From assembly GCF_009735625.1 (NCBI RefSeq), contig NZ_CP046244.1, positions 2,604,001 through 2,668,000 on the forward strand: 64,000 nt of DNA. Reading direction: 5' to 3'. Positions 54,446 through 63,832 of this stretch are shown one piece after another; the first letter of the stretch is position 1; each line of letters begins with the position of its first letter. Below the pieces are notes generated by a model. That model saw nothing but the letters and a program-made list of their open reading frames with translations. It was not told the DNA's origin and made no database searches. A program made the translations under genes and the position numbers. Source of the DNA: Moorella glycerini. Lineage in GTDB: Bacteria > Bacillota > DSM-521 > Neomoorellales > Neomoorellaceae.

Positions 54446-55570
54446 ATGGCGCAAATGACTTCCCGGGAAAGATTGCTTACCGCCCTGGCCAAAGGAGTGC
54501 CCGACCGCTTACCGGCGACGGTACACCAGTGGCAGCCCTATCATCTGGAAAGGTATATGGGTGGTATTGATACCCTGGATGCCTTCCAGGAGTGTGGCCT
54601 GGATGCCGTCATTCAGTATTTTGAAGCCATGGGGCAATTCTGGGTGCCGGGTAAAGTGGAGTCCAAAAGGTATTCAGATGAGTGGTATGACGAAGTAGAG
54701 ATCGTCAATGACGACCCTGAGTGGATGATTGTCCACCATACCATCCACACTCCTAAAGGGACACTGACGTATAAAACCGAAGGCAATCGCTATACGGTGT
54801 GGATTACGGAATTTATGATCAAAAAGCCTGAGGATATTTACCTCCTGAAGTATATGCCTGTCCCAAAGCTTGATAAAAATGCCATCCGGAAAGAATACGA
54901 TCGCATTGGCGATAGGGGAATTTTGAAGGGCTTTGTCTGGGGTGACCAGGCCGGTTGCTGGCAGCATGCCTGCGTGCTCTATGACACGGCGCCTATGATC
55001 TATGCGGCCATGGATGATCCAGCCTGGGTACACGAATTTTTGCATATCCTCCTGGAAAAGAAACTGCAGTTTATATATGAATCCCTGCGAGGAGCCAAAT
55101 TCGATCTTATAGAAACCGGCGGTGGCGCTTCTTCTTCTACGGTCATTTCGCCCAAAATGTTCGAGGAATTCTGCCTGCCCTATGACAAGAAGATCCACGA
55201 TGCCCTCCACGATGTGGGGCATATAGCTTCATACCACACCTGTGGCGGTATGCTCGGCCTCTTCGATCTCATCATCGCCACCAATACCGACTGTTCGGAA
55301 ACCCTGGCACCGAAGGGCGTGGGAGGCAATATTGAGGGCTCCGAGCTGTATGAAGCCATGCACGGGAAAGTAGCCCTTATAGGTGGCCTGGACCAGTATA
55401 ATATCCTGACCAACGGGACGCCGGAGCAGGTCAAGCAAGAAGTTCACAGGCTTTTTGAGATTTACGGCAAAGGCGGTGGATACATTATGATGCCTGCCGA
55501 CCACTTCTTCGACGCGCCTAAAGAAAACCTGCTTGCCTATGGCGAAGCAGTAAGGGAATGCATCTATTAA
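54446..55570 (+). CDS. URO-D/MtaA-superfamily protein 2
   Basis: A 374-residue TIM-barrel protein opening MTSRERLLTALAKGVPDRLP. The metal motif YHTCGGM (HxCG) lies near residue 265, and C-terminal MPADHFFDAPKENLLAYGEA has the same His-for-Cys arrangement as URO-D protein 1. It is divergent in sequence from the other two URO-D proteins, so these are specialised paralogues, not recent copies. It precedes a mutarotase and fucose isomerase. Confidence 0.8.
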   Translation: MAQMTSRERLLTALAKGVPDRLPATVHQWQPYHLERYMGGIDTLDAFQECGLDAVIQYFEAMGQFWVPGKVESKRYSDEWYDEVEIVNDDPEWMIVHHTIHTPKGTLTYKTEGNRYTVWITEFMIKKPEDIYLLKYMPVPKLDKNAIRKEYDRIGDRGILKGFVWGDQAGCWQHACVLYDTAPMIYAAMDDPAWVHEFLHILLEKKLQFIYESLRGAKFDLIETGGGASSSTVISPKMFEEFCLPYDKKIHDALHDVGHIASYHTCGGMLGLFDLIIATNTDCSETLAPKGVGGNIEGSELYEAMHGKVALIGGLDQYNILTNGTPEQVKQEVHRLFEIYGKGGGYIMMPADHFFDAPKENLLAYGEAVRECIY

Positions 55571-55605
55571 GAAATAAGACAGCCAATATGGAGGGAACGA
55601 TCGGT

Positions 55606-55929
55606 ATGAAACGCTATGGTATGGTCATCAAGGTGAAACCCGAAAAACTGGAGGAATATAAAAAGCTGCACGCAGCCGTATGGCCCGGGGTGGCCAGGAT
55701 GATTACCGAGTGCAACATAAGGAATTATAGCATTTTCTATAAAGACGGGTATTTATTTAGCTACTACGAATATATTGGCGATGACTATGAAGCCGATATG
55801 GCTAAGATGGCGGCCGATCCTACCACCCAGAAATGGTGGGAGGTATGTAAACCCTGTCAAGAACCCCTTGAGACGCGGGCGGAAGGGGAATGGTGGGCGG
55901 TTATGGAGGAAGTATTCCATCAGGATTAA
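55606..55929 (+). CDS. L-rhamnose mutarotase family protein
   Basis: A 107-residue ferredoxin-like alpha+beta protein with RYGMVIKVKPEKLEEYKKLH, AAVWPGVARMITECNIRNYS and AADPTTQKWWEVCKPCQEPL, matching RhaM (PF05336). It interconverts alpha and beta anomers of deoxysugars (rhamnose, possibly fucose). The ATG at 55606 follows GGAGGG. Confidence 0.88.
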   Translation: MKRYGMVIKVKPEKLEEYKKLHAAVWPGVARMITECNIRNYSIFYKDGYLFSYYEYIGDDYEADMAKMAADPTTQKWWEVCKPCQEPLETRAEGEWWAVMEEVFHQD

Positions 55930-56007
55930 TTGAGATCTTTCCTGTCACGTCGGAGATGGGTACACAGCATATTTAAGCTGAATAAATTTTCGATGAAGGT
56001 GAAGCAA

Positions 56008-57801
56008 ATGAAAGATGCACTTTTTTTAAACACCAGCTTGCCCAAAATCGGTATCCGGCCTATCATTGACGGGCGCCGTAACGGGGTGCGGGAATCTTTG
56101 GAAGAAACCACCATGGGGATGGCTAGAAGGGTGAAAAAGTTATTAGAATCCAATATAAAATATCCGAATGGTTTACCCGTGGAGTGCGTGATAGCCGATA
56201 CCACCATCGGTGGGGTGGCCGAGGCGACTCGCTGCGCGGAAAAATTTGCCCGCGAAGGCGTCGGCCTGACGATTAGCGTGACTCCTTGCTGGTGTTACGG
56301 CTCCGAAACTATCGATATGGATCCTTTTATGCCCAAAGCCATCTGGGGTTTTAACGGCACGGAGCGTCCGGGGGCTGTCTATCTCGCGGCTGCCCTGGCG
56401 GGACACAGCCAGAAGGGGCTGCCGGCTTTTGGCATTTACGGGCGCGATGTCCAGGACGCCGGCGATGAGAATATTCCCGATGACGTCGCGCAAAAAATAC
56501 TGCAGTTTGCCAGGGCGGGCCTGGCGGTCGCTCTGATGCGGCGTAAATCCTACCTGTCAATCGGCAACGTATCCATGGGCATTGCCGGATCTATAGTCGA
56601 TCCCCATTTCTTTGAAAGCTACCTGGGCATGAGATGTGAATATGTGGATATGTCGGAAATAACCAGGAGAATTGAAGAAGAGATATACGACAGAGAAGAA
56701 TATGCAAGAGCGATGCAATGGGTAAAGGAGAACTGCCGAGAAGGAACGGATCGTAACCCACCTGACAGACAGGCTGGCCGGGAGCAAAAGGATAATGAAT
56801 GGAGTACTTCTGTTAAGATGGCCTTAATATGCCGGGATCTGATGGTTGGCAATCCCCGGCTGGCCGAGATGGGCTATAAAGAAGAAGCCGAAGGCCATAA
56901 TGCCCTGGCTGCTGGCTTCCAGGGGCAGCGGCAGTGGACCGACCATTTCCCCAACGGCGATTTCATGGAAGCCATTTTAAATTCCTCCTTTGACTGGAAC
57001 GGCATCAGGCGGCCTTATATCATGGCTACGGAAAACGATAGCCTCAATGGTGTGGCCATGCTGTTCGGTTATTTACTGACCAACACCGCCCAGGTTTTTG
57101 CCGATGTTAGAACCTTCTGGAGCCCGGCGGCAGTCAAGAGAGTAACCGGTAAAGAACTGGAAGGGGTTGCATCAGGGGGTATTATCCACCTGATCAACTC
57201 CGGCGCGGCGGCCCTGGATGGTTCGGGGAGGATGAACAAAGACGGCCGATCGGCCATGAAACCCTTCTGGGAGATAACACCCGAAGACGTAAAAGCCTGC
57301 CTGGAGGCAACCACCTGGTGGCCCGCTGTCCGGGAGTATTTTCGCGGCGGTGGCTTCTCTTCAAAATTCGTTACCAGGGGCGGCATGCCCATAACCCTTG
57401 CGCGGGTGAATATTATTAAAGGACTGGGACCCGTATTGCAGATAGCGGAGGGTTACACAGTAGAATTACCGGATGATGTACACCGGATCCTGGACGACAG
57501 GACCGACCCCAGCTGGCCCACGACATGGTTTGCACCAAGGTTGACGGGTAAAGGCGCCTTTACCGATGTCTACGCGGTGATGAATAACTGGGGAGCCAAT
57601 CACGGTGCCTTCAGTTACGGGCATATCGGAGCAGATTTAATCACGTTGGCCTCGATTTTAAGGATACCTGTATGCATGCACAATGTTCCTCCGGAAAGGA
57701 TCTTCCGGCCCAGCGCCTGGAATGCTTTTGGCACGGAAGACCTGGAGGGAGCAGATTACAGGGCCTGCCGCAACTTTGGGCCCTTGTACGGGAAGTACTG
57801 A
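56008..57801 (+). CDS. fucI: L-fucose isomerase
   Basis: A 597-residue enzyme, close in length to E. coli FucI (591). Motifs are [72 protein letters not shown] (Glu and Asp metal ligands) and [16 protein letters not shown] (third ligand His). It converts L-fucose to L-fuculose and often also accepts D-arabinose, using Mn2+. The ATG at 56008 follows GAAGGTGAAG. No fuculokinase lies in the window. Confidence 0.92.
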   Translation: MKDALFLNTSLPKIGIRPIIDGRRNGVRESLEETTMGMARRVKKLLESNIKYPNGLPVECVIADTTIGGVAEATRCAEKFAREGVGLTISVTPCWCYGSETIDMDPFMPKAIWGFNGTERPGAVYLAAALAGHSQKGLPAFGIYGRDVQDAGDENIPDDVAQKILQFARAGLAVALMRRKSYLSIGNVSMGIAGSIVDPHFFESYLGMRCEYVDMSEITRRIEEEIYDREEYARAMQWVKENCREGTDRNPPDRQAGREQKDNEWSTSVKMALICRDLMVGNPRLAEMGYKEEAEGHNALAAGFQGQRQWTDHFPNGDFMEAILNSSFDWNGIRRPYIMATENDSLNGVAMLFGYLLTNTAQVFADVRTFWSPAAVKRVTGKELEGVASGGIIHLINSGAAALDGSGRMNKDGRSAMKPFWEITPEDVKACLEATTWWPAVREYFRGGGFSSKFVTRGGMPITLARVNIIKGLGPVLQIAEGYTVELPDDVHRILDDRTDPSWPTTWFAPRLTGKGAFTDVYAVMNNWGANHGAFSYGHIGADLITLASILRIPVCMHNVPPERIFRPSAWNAFGTEDLEGADYRACRNFGPLYGKY

Positions 57802-57841
57802 TTTACAAGACTATATTTAGAGATGACAGGAGGTTTTTTCC

Positions 57842-58984
57842 ATGAGCAAAACCAAAGGTGGCATTAAAACCGAACGGGTACTTAAAGCCTTAAACCATGA
57901 AGAACCGGACCGTGTGCCTATAACTGACTTTTTTTGGAGCCTTTTCTTGCAAGAATGGCAAAAAGAAAAAGGGAAAGATGCCTTTATCTATGATTATTAT
58001 GATCTTGATATCCTTGTGGTCAGTCCCAATATGGACCCTCGTGTGATGCGCAGCCGTTTCATCGAGAAAAATGATGAATACATGATTTACGAAACCGGCT
58101 GGGGGTCTGTTATTAAAAGACAGATTGAAGCTCCCATGCCTATGTTCCTGGAGTTCGGCATCAAGTCGGCGGCCGATTACGCAAAATTTGAGTTCGATGA
58201 TCCCTTGGACCCCCGCCGTTATTATGACGAGCGGGACGATATCATCAATACCGGTGACACCTACCTCGTATTGCCCAGTTTTGCCGAGACAGTAGAGCGC
58301 TATAAAAACGACTATTTCATTTTTGGTAGTGTCTGTGAACCCTTTGAAGCCCTCTGGCGCTGCCGTGGTACGGAAGGGGCTTTAATGGACCTGGTCCTCT
58401 ATCCCGATGAAACCCAGGCCTTTATCGACCGCCTGACGGAGCATATGCTGGCCATCGGCAAGAAGCAGATTGAAATGTTCAATTTAAAGGGCATGTACAT
58501 CTGGGGCGACGTGGCTTACGACAAGGGCATGTTCTTTTCCCCGGATCTGTGGCGGAAGATGTTTTACCCGGCAGTGAAAAAGCTGTGCACTGAATTCCAC
58601 GCCATGGGGGCGAAGATCATTTACCACGGCTGCGGCAATGCTCGTGCTATTTACGAGGACCTGATCGACGCGGGTGTGGACTGCTATAACCCCCTGGAAG
58701 CTAAAGCTGGCCTGGATGTGGTGGAATTAAAGCGCCAGTACAAGGGCCGGCTGGCATTTAACGGTAATATTGACGTCCGGGTTTTAGCCGAAGGGGATAA
58801 AGATGCGATCCGGAGGGAGGTCCTGCGTAAACTAAACGCTGCCAAAGGCGGGGGCTATATCATTTCTTCTGACCATTCCGTAGCTGCTAATGTACCGCCG
58901 GAGAATTATGATTACCTGGTGCAACTGGTACGGGAGTATGGCAGGTATCCGCTAGATCTGGGGGAGTTTGACGAGGAAATATAG
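57842..58984 (+). CDS. URO-D/MtaA-superfamily protein 3
   Basis: A 380-residue TIM-barrel protein (TERVLKALNHEEPDRVPITD). HGCGNA provides the HxCG motif near residue 261; ISSDHSVAANVPPENYDYLV supplies the C-terminal His. It sits between fucI and the aldolase, inside the core catabolic operon, so its role is likely tied to the same sugar. AGGAGG precedes the ATG. Confidence 0.8.
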   Translation: MSKTKGGIKTERVLKALNHEEPDRVPITDFFWSLFLQEWQKEKGKDAFIYDYYDLDILVVSPNMDPRVMRSRFIEKNDEYMIYETGWGSVIKRQIEAPMPMFLEFGIKSAADYAKFEFDDPLDPRRYYDERDDIINTGDTYLVLPSFAETVERYKNDYFIFGSVCEPFEALWRCRGTEGALMDLVLYPDETQAFIDRLTEHMLAIGKKQIEMFNLKGMYIWGDVAYDKGMFFSPDLWRKMFYPAVKKLCTEFHAMGAKIIYHGCGNARAIYEDLIDAGVDCYNPLEAKAGLDVVELKRQYKGRLAFNGNIDVRVLAEGDKDAIRREVLRKLNAAKGGGYIISSDHSVAANVPPENYDYLVQLVREYGRYPLDLGEFDEEI

Positions 58985-59018
58985 CTATATATTTGGAACA
59001 ACAGGTTGGGGGGCAAAC

Positions 59019-59816
59019 ATGGTGCCTTCGGAATTTCAATTACGCCAGGATATCTGCGAAGTAGGGCGGCGGATTTACCAGCACGGTTTCGTGGCTTCCA
59101 ATGACGGTAATATCAGCATCCGCCTGAATGAAAAAGAAGTATTGGCGACACCTACCGGCGTCAGTAAGGGTTTTATGACCCCGGAGATGCTGGTTAAAGT
59201 CAATATGCAGGGAGAACAATTGAGCGGGCAGTTAAAACCTTCATCGGAATTGAAAATGCACCTGGAAATATACCGCCAGCGGCCGGATGTACGGGCGGTG
59301 GTTCATGCTCATCCGCCGACGGCTACCGGATTCGCCGTGGCCGGTATTCCCCTGGATCGTTGTGTGCTGCCGGAAATTATTATCAACCTGGGGAGTATAC
59401 CCCTGGTTGCCTACGGGACGCCCTCGACTGATGAAGTGCCGGCTGCGGTGAAGGAATATATCGGTAGCCATGATGCCCTGCTGCTTGCCAACCACGGAGC
59501 CCTGACTGTCGGTACGGACGTATATAATGCTTATTATAAAATGGAGTCGCTGGAGTTATTCGCCAAAATCAGCCTTACCGCCAGGTTGCTAGGAAATGAA
59601 AATGTTCTCTCGGCGGAACAGGTCTATAAGCTTATGGAAATCCGGGCCAGGGCAGGAGTTACTTCACCCAACCCCGGCTGTGTTGATTGTGGCGCCTGCA
59701 GCGTCTCTACCCGCGAAGCCCCGGCCGCAACCGGCATAACGGAAGAAGAGCTGCGGGAGATTATTACCAATGTAACCCGGCGCGTCCTGACATCACTTGG
59801 GGATAGGAAACAGTAA
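59019..59816 (+). CDS. Class II aldolase (fuculose-1-phosphate type) with BMC-targeting-like tail
   Basis: A 265-residue zinc aldolase. The N-terminal half has GNISIRLNEKEVLATPTG (phosphate site), SSELKMHLEIYRQRPDVRAV with catalytic Glu, VVHAHPPTATGFAVAG (Zn His pair) and LLLANHGALTVGTDVYNAYY (third His). It would split L-fuculose-1-phosphate into DHAP and L-lactaldehyde. Unlike E. coli FucA it carries an extra 45-residue tail: a Cys-rich linker (CVDCGACS) and a terminal amphipathic helix (EEELREIITNVTRRVLTSL) of the encapsulation-peptide type. The ATG at 59019 follows GGTTGGGGGG. Confidence 0.88.
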   Translation: MVPSEFQLRQDICEVGRRIYQHGFVASNDGNISIRLNEKEVLATPTGVSKGFMTPEMLVKVNMQGEQLSGQLKPSSELKMHLEIYRQRPDVRAVVHAHPPTATGFAVAGIPLDRCVLPEIIINLGSIPLVAYGTPSTDEVPAAVKEYIGSHDALLLANHGALTVGTDVYNAYYKMESLELFAKISLTARLLGNENVLSAEQVYKLMEIRARAGVTSPNPGCVDCGACSVSTREAPAATGITEEELREIITNVTRRVLTSLGDRKQ

Positions 59817-59898
59817 AGGAGGGGCATGGTAGCTCCGTCTTCCTTTAAGTTAAGTTAAGTTAATTACAACCCGTGCAAGTCAATTTTGGAGGCACACC

Positions 59899-60171
59899 AT
59901 GAACAATCAAGCCCTGGGTATAATTGAAGTTCGCGGCCTGGCCGCCGCCGTTGCCGCCGCGGACACGGCCGCCAAGACGGCTGCAGTCACCATCCTCGGC
60001 TACGAACCGACCAAAGGCAGCGGCCTGGTAGTATTAAAAATCAGCGGTGAAGTCAGCGCTGTCACGGCAGCCATCGAAGCCGCAAAGGAACAAGTTGCTA
60101 ACGTCAGCACCGTTTTTGCCAGCCGGGTCATCGCCCGGCCCCATGAAGAACTGGCACGGTATTTAAGCTAA
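59899..60171 (+). CDS. BMC-domain shell protein (hexamer-forming), first
   Basis: A 90-residue single-BMC-domain protein (ALGIIEVRGLAAAVAAADTA, GYEPTKGSGLVVLKISGEVS, RVIARPHEELARYL). Such proteins tile the facets of a microcompartment shell with a central pore. It is distinct from the two shell proteins that follow (KGSG in place of KIGSG at the pore loop). GGAGG precedes the ATG. Confidence 0.94.
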   Translation: MNNQALGIIEVRGLAAAVAAADTAAKTAAVTILGYEPTKGSGLVVLKISGEVSAVTAAIEAAKEQVANVSTVFASRVIARPHEELARYLS

Positions 60172-60232
60172 GAAACCCTCCAGGTAAAAAACACGAAGAA
60201 CCCTAAAAATTTAAAGGAGGAAGAGTCAACTC

Positions 60233-60529
60233 ATGAGCGCCTTAGGACTCATCGAAACCAAAGGTTTAGTCGCCGCCATCGAAGCCGCCGACGCCATGCT
60301 CAAAGCCGCCAGCGTCGAACTGGTGGGCATGGAAAAGATCGGCTCCGGCCTGGTCACCGTCATGGTCACTGGCGAAGTCGGCGCCGTCAAGGCGGCCACC
60401 GAAGCCGGCGGGGCAGCCGCCGCCAGGCTCGGGGAAGTCATCGCCGTCCACGTCATCCCGCGGCCCCACAGCGACGTAGCCCGCATCCTGCCCGGTAAAA
60501 AAGACGCCTCTACCAGGGGGGTAGATTAA
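60233..60529 (+). CDS. BMC-domain shell protein (PduA/EutM-like), second
   Basis: A 98-residue single-BMC-domain protein: [55 protein letters not shown]. It has the canonical small-metabolite pore loop KIGSG. A 10-residue tail ([10 protein letters not shown]) distinguishes it from the next protein, with which it is a tandem duplicate. AAAGGAGG precedes the ATG. Confidence 0.95.
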   Translation: MSALGLIETKGLVAAIEAADAMLKAASVELVGMEKIGSGLVTVMVTGEVGAVKAATEAGGAAAARLGEVIAVHVIPRPHSDVARILPGKKDASTRGVD

Positions 60530-60530
60530 C

Positions 60531-60803
60531 ATGAAAGACGGCGCCCTGGGACTTATCGAAACCAAAGGCTTAGTCGCCGCCATTGAAGCCGCCGACGCCA
60601 TGCTCAAAGCCGCCGGCGTCGAACTGGCCGGCATGGAGAAAGTCGGCTCCGGTCTCGTCACCGTCATGGTCAGCGGCGATGTCGGCGCCGTCAAGGCGGC
60701 CACCGAAGCCGGGGCCGCTGCCGCTGGTCGCTTAGGTGAGATTATTGCCGTCCACGTTATCCCGCGGCCCCACACGGACCTCAGCAGAATATTACCCTCC
60801 TAA
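60531..60803 (+). CDS. BMC-domain shell protein (PduA/EutM-like), third
   Basis: A 90-residue near-copy of the preceding shell protein: 11 differences in 85 aligned residues, all conservative. The two genes are one base apart. Duplicated hexamer genes allow mixed shells with different pores or edge contacts. Confidence 0.95.
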   Translation: MKDGALGLIETKGLVAAIEAADAMLKAAGVELAGMEKVGSGLVTVMVSGDVGAVKAATEAGAAAAGRLGEIIAVHVIPRPHTDLSRILPS

Positions 60804-60816
60804 GCGGTGAGCAGAA

Positions 60817-62289
60817 ATGATCGACGAAACCACTATCGCCAGCATTGTCGCCGAAGTATTAAAAAACATCCAACAGCAGTCCTGTAATGGGACAACAGCT
60901 ACCACGGCAACAGCGTGTAGCGGTGCCTGCCAGGCGCGGGCCGGCCAGGCCGTGGCCACTGCCTCGCGCGGTGACAAAGGCGTATACAGCGACTTGAATG
61001 CAGCCATTAGCGCTGCCAAAAAAGCGCAGCAAGAACTGGTAAAGCTAAGCCTCAAAACGAGGGGCGAGATCGTCGCCGCCATCCGCCGGGCGGCCATAGA
61101 AAACGTAGAAATAATCGCCAGGCTGGCCCACGAAGAAACCGGCTACGGCCGGGTCGAAGACAAGATCCAGAAGAAGCTCTACGCCGCCCGCTTAACCCCG
61201 GGGTTAGAAGACATAAAGACCGAGGCCATCAGCGGCGACAACGGCCTCATCCTGATTGAGCGGGCGCCCTTCGGCCTCATCGCCGCCATCGAGCCGGCCA
61301 CCCATCCCGGCTCCTGCGTCATCAACCATGCCATCAGCATGGTCGCCGCCGGCAACAGCATTATCTTCCTGCCCCATCCCAAAGGGCTCAAGACCACCCA
61401 GTACCTGGTGCGCCTTTTCAACGCCGCCATTCAGGAAGCCGGCGGGCCGGAGGATTTATTAGTCGTTGGCGATAAAGTCAGCCTGGAAAACCTGGACCTG
61501 GTCTTAAGCCATCCCGATGTAGATCTGGTCGTCGCCACCGGCGGTCCCGAAGTGGTTAACCGGGCCCTGAGAAGCGGCAAAAAAGCCATTGCCGCTGGCC
61601 CCGGCAATCCCCCGGTGGTCGTCGACGAAACAGTGAAAGACCTGGACTACGCCGCCAGGTGTATTGTCGACGGTGCCGCCTTTGACAACACCGTCCTCTG
61701 CATTGCCGAAAAGGTCATCATTGCCGTGGAAGCGATAGCCGGCGAGCTCCTCTTCCACCTGCAGAACCACGGCGCCTATCTGGTGCAGGACGAAAGGGAC
61801 AAAGAGAACCTGGTGCGGGCCATCCTGCCCGACGGCCGGACCTTTAACCCCGAACTAACAGGCAAAGACGCCGTACTTATCCTGAAGCAAGCCGGCATCA
61901 ACGCCCCGGCGCACACCAGGATCGCCCTCATAGAATGTCCCCCGGAGCACCCCCTGGTGCAGGAAGAACAGCTGCTGCCGGTCCTGCCCCTGGTGCGGGT
62001 AAAAGACTTTGACGCCGCCCTGGAACTGGCCGCCCGGGTCGAGCACGGCTACAAACATACGGCCATCATCCACAGCCAGGACGTAGGCCGCATCACGGCT
62101 TACGCCCGCAAGCTCCGTACCGACATCCTGGTAGCCAACGCCTCCTCGGCCGCCGGGTTAAAGATCGGCGGGGAAGGGCACTTCAGCCACACCATCGCCA
62201 GCCCCACGGGCGAGGGTATCTGTACCCCCCGCACCTACACCCGGGAACAGCGGACGGTCATCGCCGGGGCGCTGCGGACGGTAGACTAG
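60817..62289 (+). CDS. CoA-acylating aldehyde dehydrogenase (PduP/EutE-like)
   Basis: A 490-residue enzyme. The N-terminal amphipathic helix MIDETTIASIVAEVLKNIQQ and Thr/Ala/Cys linker are the encapsulation peptide seen in PduP. The catalytic domain has LIERAPFGLIAAIEPATHPG, VATGGPEVVNRALRSGKKAI, AAGPGNPPVVVDE and the active Cys in AFDNTVLCIAEKVI. With L-lactaldehyde from the aldolase it would make lactoyl-CoA and NADH inside the compartment. It follows the shell genes after 13 bases. Confidence 0.93.
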   Translation: MIDETTIASIVAEVLKNIQQQSCNGTTATTATACSGACQARAGQAVATASRGDKGVYSDLNAAISAAKKAQQELVKLSLKTRGEIVAAIRRAAIENVEIIARLAHEETGYGRVEDKIQKKLYAARLTPGLEDIKTEAISGDNGLILIERAPFGLIAAIEPATHPGSCVINHAISMVAAGNSIIFLPHPKGLKTTQYLVRLFNAAIQEAGGPEDLLVVGDKVSLENLDLVLSHPDVDLVVATGGPEVVNRALRSGKKAIAAGPGNPPVVVDETVKDLDYAARCIVDGAAFDNTVLCIAEKVIIAVEAIAGELLFHLQNHGAYLVQDERDKENLVRAILPDGRTFNPELTGKDAVLILKQAGINAPAHTRIALIECPPEHPLVQEEQLLPVLPLVRVKDFDAALELAARVEHGYKHTAIIHSQDVGRITAYARKLRTDILVANASSAAGLKIGGEGHFSHTIASPTGEGICTPRTYTREQRTVIAGALRTVD

Positions 62290-62492
62290 TAATTAAACGC
62301 AGCTTAATTGTGAAATCAGGAACAAGAGCGGAGTGGAAGCGGCGAGGAAGTGGAGCAGGTGGGGGGTTATCAGGGTTAAATATAATTTAACGCCTTGAGG
62401 AAGGCCCCGGGCTGCCTCTCTCTAGCTGGAGAAGAAACGCATCAGGCGCCAGGGAAGAAAAGATATAAAAACCCGCACCTGGAGTGAAGGAA
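62290..62492. other. Gap between aldehyde dehydrogenase and PduS-like gene
   Basis: About 200 bases of low coding potential, GC-rich with no clear terminator; I see nothing in it beyond the ribosome-binding site GGAGTGAAGG for the next gene. Confidence 0.4.
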
Positions 62493-63832
62493 ATGCCTGG
62501 CAGCGAACTAAACGCCATCATAAATAAAATAGCATCTGCCGGCGTGGTCGGCGCCGGCGGGGGCGGTTTCCCCACCGCCTTTAAACTGAAGACCGGAACA
62601 CCTATCCAGACCGTTATCATTAACGGGGCCGAGTGCGAACCCTTACTTAAAGTCGACCAGGAACTGATGGCCCGCTACCCGGCGGAACTCCTGGCCACTT
62701 TAGCCACCCTTGTTCAGGCCACCGGCGCCCAAACAGGGGTCATAGCCCTCAAAGAAAAATACCGGGAGGCCCATACTGCCCTGGCTGGGGAAATACGCAA
62801 TTACCCGGGCCTGAAGCTCCACCTCCTGCCGGACGTCTACCCCGTGGGCGATGAGCACTTATTAACCTATAGCGTTACCGGCCGAACAATCCCGCCGGGA
62901 GGATTACCCCTACAGGCGGGAGCGGTAGTTTTAAACGTCGAGACTTTATACAATATCCACCAGGCCCTGGAAGGCCACCCTGTAACCCATAAGTACGTCA
63001 CCGTCACCGGCGCCGTCCGGCAGCCCATCACTGCCAGGGTACCGGTCGCACCCCGATGCGGGAACTCCTGGCCCTGGCCGGCGGCCCGGCTGTAGACGAA
63101 TACCTTCTTATCGCCGGCGGCCCCTGCATGGGTAAGGTTACAGGCATTAATGCGCCGGTTACCAAAACTACCAAGGGCATTATTGTCCTGCCCCTGGACC
63201 ACCCCCTGGCTGCCAGTTACCAGCGGGACCTGAACCGGGAGCTGAAGATCGCCCTCAAGGTCTGCTGCCAGTGCCAGCAGTGCACGGACTTCTGCCCGCG
63301 ACACCTTTTAGGACATCCCCTGGAACCCCACCGGGTCATGCGCGCGGTTACCTATGGCCTTGTTGATATAACCTTGCCCCAGGCCCTGCTTTGCAGCGAG
63401 TGCGGCCTCTGCGACCTTTACGCCTGCCCCTTCAACCTCTCCCCGCGCCAGGTCAACAGGAAAATAAAGGCCGAACTGCAGCAAAAGGGTTTCCGGCCCG
63501 GCCCCTGGCAAGCTACTATCCCTTCCCTTTTCCGGGAAGGACGGCAGGTACCCACTAAAAGCCTTATCAACCGCCTGGGCTTAAAAGAATATTACGCACG
63601 CCCGGTAACTTTCCGGGAAGGAAACATCAGGGTTAACCTGGTCCACCTCCCCCTCAGGCAAAGTGCTGGTGTCGCTCCCCGGCCGGTAGTCAAGGTGGGC
63701 GACCGGGTAGAAAGAGGCGATCTCCTGGCGCGCATAGAGAATGATACCCTGGGAGCCAGCCTTCACGCCAGCATAAAGGGCACGATCACTGCCCTCAATC
63801 CCGTAATCATCATTGAGGGAGGTGGTGACTGA
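62493..63832 (+). pseudogene. PduS/RnfC-like flavo-FeS protein split by 1-base frameshift
   Basis: The N-terminal part (62493-63047) has GAGGGGFPTAFKLKTG and INGAECEPLLKVDQELM, the NADH and FMN sites of RnfC/PduS. The rest (about 63049-63832) has two [4Fe-4S] motifs, CCQCQQCTDFCPRHLLGH and CSECGLCDLYACPFN, and ends in a Rnf-type barrel-sandwich domain (GDRVERGDLLARIENDTLG). At 63044-63052 the sequence GGTCGCACC needs one more G (GGTCGGCACC) to keep VPVGTPMRELLALAG in frame. It is either a real mutation or an assembly error. Intact, it would recycle NADH or reduce cobalamin across the shell. Confidence 0.85.

Noticed and set aside
59843-59862. Short TTAAG tandem repeat before the first shell gene, considered as a CRISPR or binding array
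   Set aside because: Only three 5-bp units without spacers; probably simple-sequence variation.
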